Shown: piece after piece, positions 57,068 to 64,000 of the stretch
How positions within the stretch are numbered: the first letter of the stretch is position 1
Layout of the letters: each line of letters begins with the position of its first letter
Assembly: GCA_033398695.1 (NCBI GenBank)
Contig: CM065814.1
Coordinates: forward strand, 79,316,358 to 79,380,357
Reading direction: 5' to 3'
Origin: Orobanche coerulescens
Taxonomy: Eukaryota > Streptophyta > Magnoliopsida > Lamiales > Orobanchaceae
DNA: 64,000 nt
The notes under the pieces: model-generated
Database searches by the model: none
What the model was told of the DNA's origin: nothing
The model's input: the letters and a program-made list of their open reading frames with translations, nothing else
Program-made: the position numbers and the translations under genes

Positions 57068-57210
57068 TATGTCCACCTCGGGTTGGTCCGACGGGATCAT
57101 CGGGGGATCTATGCTAGCGTGCACTGGATCATCGGACGGGTTTTCCACCTCGGGTTGGTCTGACGGGATCATCGGGGGATCTAGGCAGTGAACGCTGGAT
57201 TATCGGATTG
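57068..57210 (+). repeat. Two hairpin repeats in D 5' LTR
   Basis: Two copies of CCACCTCGGGTTGGTC(C/T)GACGGG. Stems: 57086-57091 with 57132-57137 (GTCCGA/TCGGAC) and 57158-57163 with 57203-57208 (GTCTGA/TCGGAT, two wobble pairs). Homologous to the E repeats at 3085-3215. Confidence 0.65.
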
Positions 57211-58221
57211 CCATGTATTGTTGTTGTGCATATGTATATTATGGGTTTGCCATAAGTATACATTGTCGTTATTGTTGTGATCATATTGACGTTGTCATAT
57301 GAGTATGCATTTGTAGGTCTTGTATTAGGACCATGTCCGTATATTGTGTTGATCTGATCTCGGATTAGACTGACGTGATGGTAATGGTATTTCGTATCTT
57401 GAGGTATGTTCCGTATTTCCTTGGTACTTGTCTTTGATGGACAATAATTATCGTATTGGAATTGTCGGCGTTATCAAGCCCAGTTGAATTGGCGAGTTGG
57501 TATAATTTCCGTATCGCGAGTTATGATAATGTTTTGAGAACCTTGAGTATTGTTGAGATACCGCATGTATATTTCGGTATTATCTTAATGTGTTGTTAAG
57601 GATACGAATCGTGGATTCTCGTAAAGTTACAACGGTAAGATTACATTGGTCGTATTCTTACTTAGTATTTCCATTGATATGTAATTATTGACGAGATGTG
57701 ATGGTTATCATTGTTGGATATTATGGTGACCCCGTCGTGGGCTTTCTTTTAGGTTCTTGGATTATCAAGCTTGTAGCGGTCGTGGAGAGATGAACTTCTC
57801 GGAGGATACGGCTAGGACATGTATTTGTGTATTGAGTTTCGATCGGTTGTTGTATTTCCATTGTTAGAGTATTTTAAATTGTTTGTCTTTTCCATTGCGT
57901 GAGTATTTTTAAATGGCCTTTGGTATCGGTAACTTAGGTCACTTTGGCAATCGTTTTCTAAATTTATTAAGCCGATGCGTGTAAGCAATAGCTTAACGTA
58001 TGTTTTTAAAGCTGTTGAGTTTTGGCATTCGGGCCTTGTGGTTTCAAATGAGATTTTTACGGTTTGTTAAACGTATTTTATTGAGTCTTCAAATATTTTT
58101 AAAAGATCACAAGTCGTTAGCCTCTTGGGCATTGATAAATGTTTGCGAAAATTTCCTTGATCTTGTGGGTTCCATCTCGGGGCCACGGCTGTAATATTCC
58201 GGTCGGATCGGGGTCTTACGA

Positions 58222-60623
58222 ATATGGTATAAGAGCTTAGGTTGTGAAAACCTAGGCGGTCGGGTCGAGTTAGGTCGTGCTTACGCGTGTCATTTGAGTT
58301 GTCGGTTGACAAGTGTTTGAGCTAGGTTTTTGTTGTTCACTCGGGCTTGTGCGTTATGTGATTTACCGGTGTAGTCTTGGGATTGTTGTAACTTTTTCAA
58401 ATGGTGTAAACGTGTTTCTTCAGATAGAGCTGTGTTGTTTTCTCGAGTTGAACTGAGATTGCAAAATGCGTGTTTTGAAAATATCTGTGTCGAGAATTTT
58501 CTAGAGTCGAGACATGTGCCGAGATCACGGGGAATTGTCGGCTTCACGATCTGTAAGTATTTGGATTTTTGAATTGCATTGAGATTTATTGCCATTCTAA
58601 GTTGATATGTTTTGAGATTCAGAAAGATATTATGCGGTACAGTATAAGGTGACAGAGTTGGGACAGGATTTATGATCTTGAGAAGTTATGATTTTGGAAA
58701 TTAATATGTCGATTAAGTTTTGGAACAGAGTTTTGCATTTGGGAGAAATATTGTGGATTGTTCAGGAGAACATGTAGTCATGTTAGTTCATCTTGAGATA
58801 TATGAACTGTTTTTTGAGCATTTGAAAATGATACTTTTCAACATGAATGTTTTGCAGATGTTTTACTGTAAATGATTTTGGGCCGAGACCCAATAGATTT
58901 TTGAAATTGTTTTATAACTCAGGACTTGGGGTCCGAAAAAGAGTTTCCTACTTTTAAACTTCTTGTAATGCGGAACGAGATACGGGCTGAGACCCTGATA
59001 TTTCAAAAGACTTTTCTGTTTTCTTAAAAAACTCCCGAGACTTGTAAAACACTTTATCAATCGTTTATCTATGTCGTTCCTGCCTTTCGGGGTTCTGGAT
59101 TACTTGTTCAAAAGAAACTTCTCGGGAAGTCTTTCGCTGTGTTGATTTGTTTCAATGCATTGTCATAGCATAATTGAGGTGATCCAGGATGGAAAATGAT
59201 TGACGTTGCGAGTCATATGTGGAAAAGGAGTTTTTAGGCGGAGTTTATATATTGAAAATTTCGGAACTTTATCGTGTGGTTTTCCGATGGGATAGCGAAC
59301 CGAATTGGCATACAGTAATATGGATGTAGTCCAGCATTTGCATAGTTTTCATTTGAAACTTTGAAATCGTGTAGAATCGAAGGAAACTGTTATCGAATAC
59401 TTGGCACCAGTGAGCCGATTTAATTTTTTCGAAAATTGATTTCGTGGACTTAACGAAATTTATGTTTTGAGTTTTGAAATTTTTGAAAGAACTTTCGAAA
59501 ATGTGTCTCCTTGACAAGATTATATGATTTCAAACTGGTTTTGAAAATGTGATTGATGTACATACGCATTTAGTACATCGGGCATATCATATCGAGGGTA
59601 CAAGGAAAAGAGATTCGAACTTTAGTATGGCAGTTTGATTATCCGGTGATGATCGGTTGAGTTATCGGATAAGAGAAATATGTTGCGTGTTGTAGATTCA
59701 TGCACATAATATTATTTTGGAAACTTGGGATATTGTGAAACCGGAACATATGTACTACGTGATTCCATTGGTGCGGTAGTAGCGCAATTTTAACATAGTG
59801 ATCTTTGAATGATTTCTTTGTAAGTGTAAATTTGGGGATGGTGACCCCATGTTGGTTGTTTTGGATATTGAGTGGTCGTTCCCACTCCTTGTATGAATTG
59901 GTATCTTCGTCGATTTGCGATTCGTTGTTCGTATGCCGAGGGGAAAGTTCACCAGTCGGTTGTGTTTCGTTGAGATCCACTGTATGTGATTGGTGTGTCG
60001 TTTTGAGAACTCTATATCGGTTACTGTGGTTCTGCGTTGATCGTGTTGGAGCTTATCGTGTGAAGGTATTCTTGATTACCGTTAATTGTTCGTTGGTAAT
60101 AATAGGAGTTTATCATGTTGATGATATTCTCGACTGCGTTTTGACCTTTAGATTGGTCGTATCGGAGGATATCGTGTCGATGATACTCTCGGTTAATTTA
60201 TTGGTTGATCATTGTTAATGATCATATGAGCGTTCAGATTTTGTGTCGATATTTCGGAATTTGTTGGGCTGTTGTTTCACAGATGTATCGTGTATTATTC
60301 ATTTTATCAGAATTGAGACTGGATTGTGTAATCAGACAAACATAATTGAAACAGATAGATTATTTCATCCGAAGATGTTATGTTTTGATGGGACTCATGA
60401 AATGATGACCGTAAGCGTGTTGAGACTTTACAGAGGAGTCACTTGCTAGGATCTCAGGAGATCGTCGACTTTGCGCATTTGTAAGTATCTTTATTTGATT
60501 ATTCGTTAGTGATGACGATCGATCGTCGTGATGGTTTCGGAATATCTTGGTGAGCGGTTTGTTTGTTTTTTACGTGACGGGTTGCAAGTTTCGAGGACGA
60601 AACTTATTTTAAGTGGTGTAGTA
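58222..60623 (+). other. D internal region, noncoding
   Basis: The primer site TGGTATAAGAGCTTAGG starts at 58225. In 2.4 kb I see no frame with gag, protease, RT or integrase signatures; the longest ones (for example 59805-60218) look like chance. It ends in GAGGACGAAACTTATTTTAAGTGGTGTAGTA, read here as the gypsy 3' signature with a weakened polypurine tract. Confidence 0.75.
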
Positions 60624-63600
60624 TGTAATATCCGAATTTCTACTACGTTGTTTAATATTATTTTATCAAGGTTATATTGTACAGCGTGGAATCTGTACAG
60701 TATAGATAAAATAAATGAAGGACTGAGATGTCAGTATCAGTATAATTGTCGTACTTGGTCGACAATTGCAATTGAGGATATTATGTATCATATGAGAATA
60801 TTATGGAATTAAGTATATATATTCAGTGCGTGAGTGTACGTATCCAGTATGTCGAGACAGACGAGAAGAGTTGGAAATGGCTAAGTATAGCCTGACTAGC
60901 GCGCGCTAATGGTCAAGTATAGCGCACGCTATCGTTCATGGTTAGCGCACGCTAGAGGCAGAATGTAGCGCACGCTAGTGCAGTCAGATCAGAAGGAATC
61001 TACGTGTGGACCAAGCCACTTTCGGCGCACGTTCTGGTAAGTCAACGGATGTTGTAATGTAGTGTTAGCGCACGCTAATGCATGATGGTTAGCGCACGCT
61101 AACTGTATATCGGACAAGAAGGAATCTTATCCTCGTCAGCACTTTCGGCGTGTGGACCAGTCTTCGGAGCATACAGACAATCAAGTCAACTATGATTAGC
61201 GCACGCTATGGAAGAACACTTGCGTACGCTAAATATAGGCATTTACGTACGCTAAGGCATGGGCATTACGTACGTAAGTCATTGTACGAAGCCAGACAGT
61301 AGCCTCTGGATTGCGATAGCGCACGCTAACAAAAGTCGGTTAACGCACGCTAAGGCCGTAGCGCACGCTAAACATAGGGTTTAGCGCACGCTAGTAATAC
61401 ACTTTATAAAAAGGGACAGGAGGGTGTTATGAAGCATTTCGTCTACTTCTTTCCTTTCACTCGATAGAGAGGGCCCTGGGAGGTACTCGAGGTACAGAAA
61501 CACTGAGAGATGATGATCTTTAACAAGATTAAGCTGGGGATCATGAATTAAAGTCTTGTTCTTGAAGTTATTGATGATTCTTGGAATGAAGTGATTGTTC
61601 TCCTTCATGGTTCGTCTATACAAGGTAATAGTTCTTCACCTTTGGATTTCGTTTTGGATTGAAGATTGATGTTCTTGTGTTAATGATTATCATATAAACA
61701 AGTTGATAAGTATGATTATGAGATTGGTTACCGAGTTATGAGTATTGATATGATTTGGATGGTTTCGAATGTGTTGTTTATCTTCAAAGAGATATGTTGG
61801 CCAATGTCTTCCTTCAATTCGGATCTTTGATGTTGTTGTTGTTGGTTTCTTCATATGATGGTGATCATGGCATGATTATGAGTTCTTGGTATTTAGGTTG
61901 TTGATATTAAGGAAGATGAAATATGAATATATGACTTGAATTAAGAGTCGGATGATTACCTATATGTTAAAAGATATTGGATTTCGTTGTTTGATAGCTA
62001 TGTACATGGTTCAGAATCACTTAGTGTTCTTGATAATCGTCATATGTTGATCAGTATCCGAAATACATGCAATCAGACAAAGATTAGCGCACGCTAAGCT
62101 TCTTGCCTAACGCGCGCTAACGGGAGCAACTTAGCGTACGCTACGTTAAGTGACTAACGTGCGCTAAAAGCGCGAAAGTGCGATTTTCGTGTTGTGGTTA
62201 TGAATTCGTCCGGTTTGAGTTGGATTGATCCGACTAGTTTTTAATCGAGATATTGTTGAGCCGTTGGGTTTGTGAATTGGTTTTAACGGTTGCTGATTAT
62301 TATCGGATTGTTGTTTAATCGATTATTGTAATAGGTCAAGTTTATTGATCGGTGTTTATAACCGTATGATGCGGTCGTGTTCGAGGATGTTCGTGAATTG
62401 CTTTGGTCGGGACCGAGGAACTTGTAGATGACGACAATGGATTTGGTAACGACTTCATCATCGTCGTATCGGTATCGAGGTAAGTTATTACTTGCTCAGT
62501 TCATAATATTTAATGAATGGTTTCCGTTTCATTCGTGTATAATTCGTATAGCAATGTTTATAATCATAATCACAGGAGATTTGAGATTATAAATCGTATT
62601 CGAGTTTTGGGAATCTAAATCATAATGTATATGATTTACTTTTGTTATTGGTATACTTGTATATCGAGAATATATTGTGATAAAGACGAAGATATGAATT
62701 ATCGCAATCCGTGATACTTTGGACCGCCGAGTATTGAGGATAATGGTTCGTGATGGTTTAGACATTGAGATCGTTCTCGAAGGACTCGGGCAAGTACTCT
62801 AATCATTTTTATTATTTGTGTCGATCATGTCGTGATATATTCGTGTATCGTTGTTGTCATGCATTAGTGCATTGATGTTGACGTGTAAAGTGTAAAGATG
62901 TTTTGTTCATTTGTGCATTGTTGTCATATGTCCACCTCGTGTTGGTCCGACGGGATCATCGGGGATCTATGCTAGCGTCTACTGGATCATCGGACGGGTT
63001 TTCCACCTCGGGTTGGTCCGACGGATCATCGGGGATCTAGGCGATGAACGCTGGATTATCGGATTGCCATGTATTGTTGTTGTGCATATGTATATTATGG
63101 GTTTGCCATAAGTATACATTGTCGTTATTGTTGTGATCATATTGACGTTGTCATATGAGTATGCATTTGTAGGTCTTGTGTTAGGACCATGTCCGTATAT
63201 TGTGTTGATCTGATCTCGGATTAGACTGACGTGATGGTAATGGTATTTCGTATCTTGAGGTATGTTCCGTATTTCCTTGGTACTGGTCTTTGATGGACAA
63301 TAATTATCGTATTGGAATTGTCGACGTTATCCGACGGATTGAATTGGCCAGAGTTGGTATAATTTCCGTATCGCGAGTTATGATAATGTTTTGAGAACCT
63401 TGAGTATTGTTGAGATACCGTACAGATATTTCGGTATTATCTTAATGTGTTGTTAAGGATACGAATCGTGGATTCTCGTAAAGTTACAACGGTAAGATTA
63501 CATTGGTCGTATTCTTACTTAGTATTTCCATTGATATGTAATTATTGACGAGATGTGATGGTTATCATTGTTGGATATTATGGCTGACCCCGTCGTGGGC

Positions 63601-64000
63601 TTTCTTTTTAGGTTCTTGGATTATCAAGCTTGTAGCGGTCGTGGAGAGATGAACTTCTCGGAGGATACTGGCTAGGACATGTATTTGTGTATTGAGTTTC
63701 TGATCAGTTGTTGTATTTCCGCTGTTAGAGTATTTTAAATTGTTTGTCTTTTTCCGCTGCGTGAGTATTTTTAAATGGCCTTTGGTATCTGGTAACTTAG
63801 GTCACTTTGGCAATCGTTTTCTAAATTTATTCTGTCGGTACGTGTAAGCAATAGCTTAACGTATGTTTTTAAACTGTTGAGTTTTGGCATTCGGGCCTTG
63901 TGGTTTCAAATGAGATTTTACGACGGTTTGTTAAACGTATTTTATTGAGTCTTCAAATATTTTTAAAAGACAGTACCGTCGTTAGCCTCTTGGGCATTGA
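60624..64000 (+). repeat. D 3' LTR (cut by window end)
   Basis: Matches the 5' LTR from its first base; 3,377 bp are visible, and roughly 100 bp are missing at the end. Motif array from 60897 (60897, 60920, 60943 and 60966 are exactly 23 bp apart), TATA box at 61405, second array from 62085. Confidence 0.88.

Larger units (their letters stand above)
54767..58221 (+). repeat. D 5' LTR
   Basis: TGTAATATCCGGAATTTC... to about TCTTACGA. Two motif arrays (55042-55536 and 56220-56301), a TATA box at 55548 and hairpin repeats at 57086-57208. ORFs such as the one at 55524-55763 (minus) occur in both LTRs only because the LTRs are alike. Confidence 0.85.
54767..64000 (+). mobile_element. Element D: LTR element without coding region (cut by window)
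   Basis: 5' LTR 54767-58221 (about 3.45 kb), internal 58222-60623 (2.4 kb), 3' LTR from 60624 to the window end. Primer site TGGTATAAGAGC at 58225. A gypsy-type TTTCGAGGACGAAACTT signature lies before the 3' LTR. No gag or pol motif is seen in any frame of the internal region. It fits the definition of a large retrotransposon derivative (LARD). Confidence 0.85.

Overview
The window looks like repeat-rich, heterochromatic DNA from a flowering plant. Everything recognisable is LTR retrotransposon (Ty1/copia and Ty3/gypsy), and no host gene, tRNA or rRNA was seen. The plant assignment rests on tRNA-iMet-type primer sites (TGGTATCAGAGC), plant-type copia and gypsy pol proteins, very long LTRs and deep nesting. 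Letters A-K are my own labels for elements.

Layout, oldest to youngest. (1) 1-2698: remnants of two minus-strand copia elements, a gag start (1-302) and an RNase H end with LTR (about 2180-2698). (2) E, a minus-strand gypsy LTR inserted in that RNase H, now split into 2699-3418, 11463-11856 and 54043-54766. (3) Three elements inserted in E: F (3424-11457), a gag-only copia-like element carrying three LTRs and two internal regions in tandem; A (11857-54042), a gypsy element; and D (54767 to beyond the window), an LTR element with no visible coding capacity. (4) Inserted in A: H (18014-29859), a minus-strand copia element, in A's integrase tail, and B (31073-53276), a gag-only gypsy relative, in A's 3' LTR. 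(5) Solo LTR I (18940-21579) in H's 3' LTR, and the gypsy element C (31325-44980) in B's 5' LTR. (6) Solo LTRs J (38868-40838, same family as H) and K (41303-43496, minus strand) in C's 3' LTR. Exact 5-bp target-site duplications bracket F, H, B, C, J and K. I and A have imperfect ones.

Function. A, C and H carry decayed gag-pol genes with stops, frameshifts and deletions, although several catalytic motifs survive. B, D and F lack pol, so any movement needed enzymes supplied by related elements. No element has an intact full-length gag-pol frame.

Most interesting signal. The U3 regions of B, C, D, E and K carry arrays of a 12-bp quasi-palindrome (consensus TWRCGYRCGYWA; for example TAGCGCACGCTA in B, C and D, TTACGTACGTAA in K). 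Neighbouring motifs very often start exactly 23 bp apart while the 11-bp spacers vary. In B, C and D the TATA box lies 22-24 bp after the last motif, about where the next motif would be. The motif sequence differs between families, but both half-sites change together and the spacing is kept. I know of no name for this array. A second signal is tandem hairpin repeats in the transcribed part of the LTRs (I, D, E), with paired base changes in the stems.
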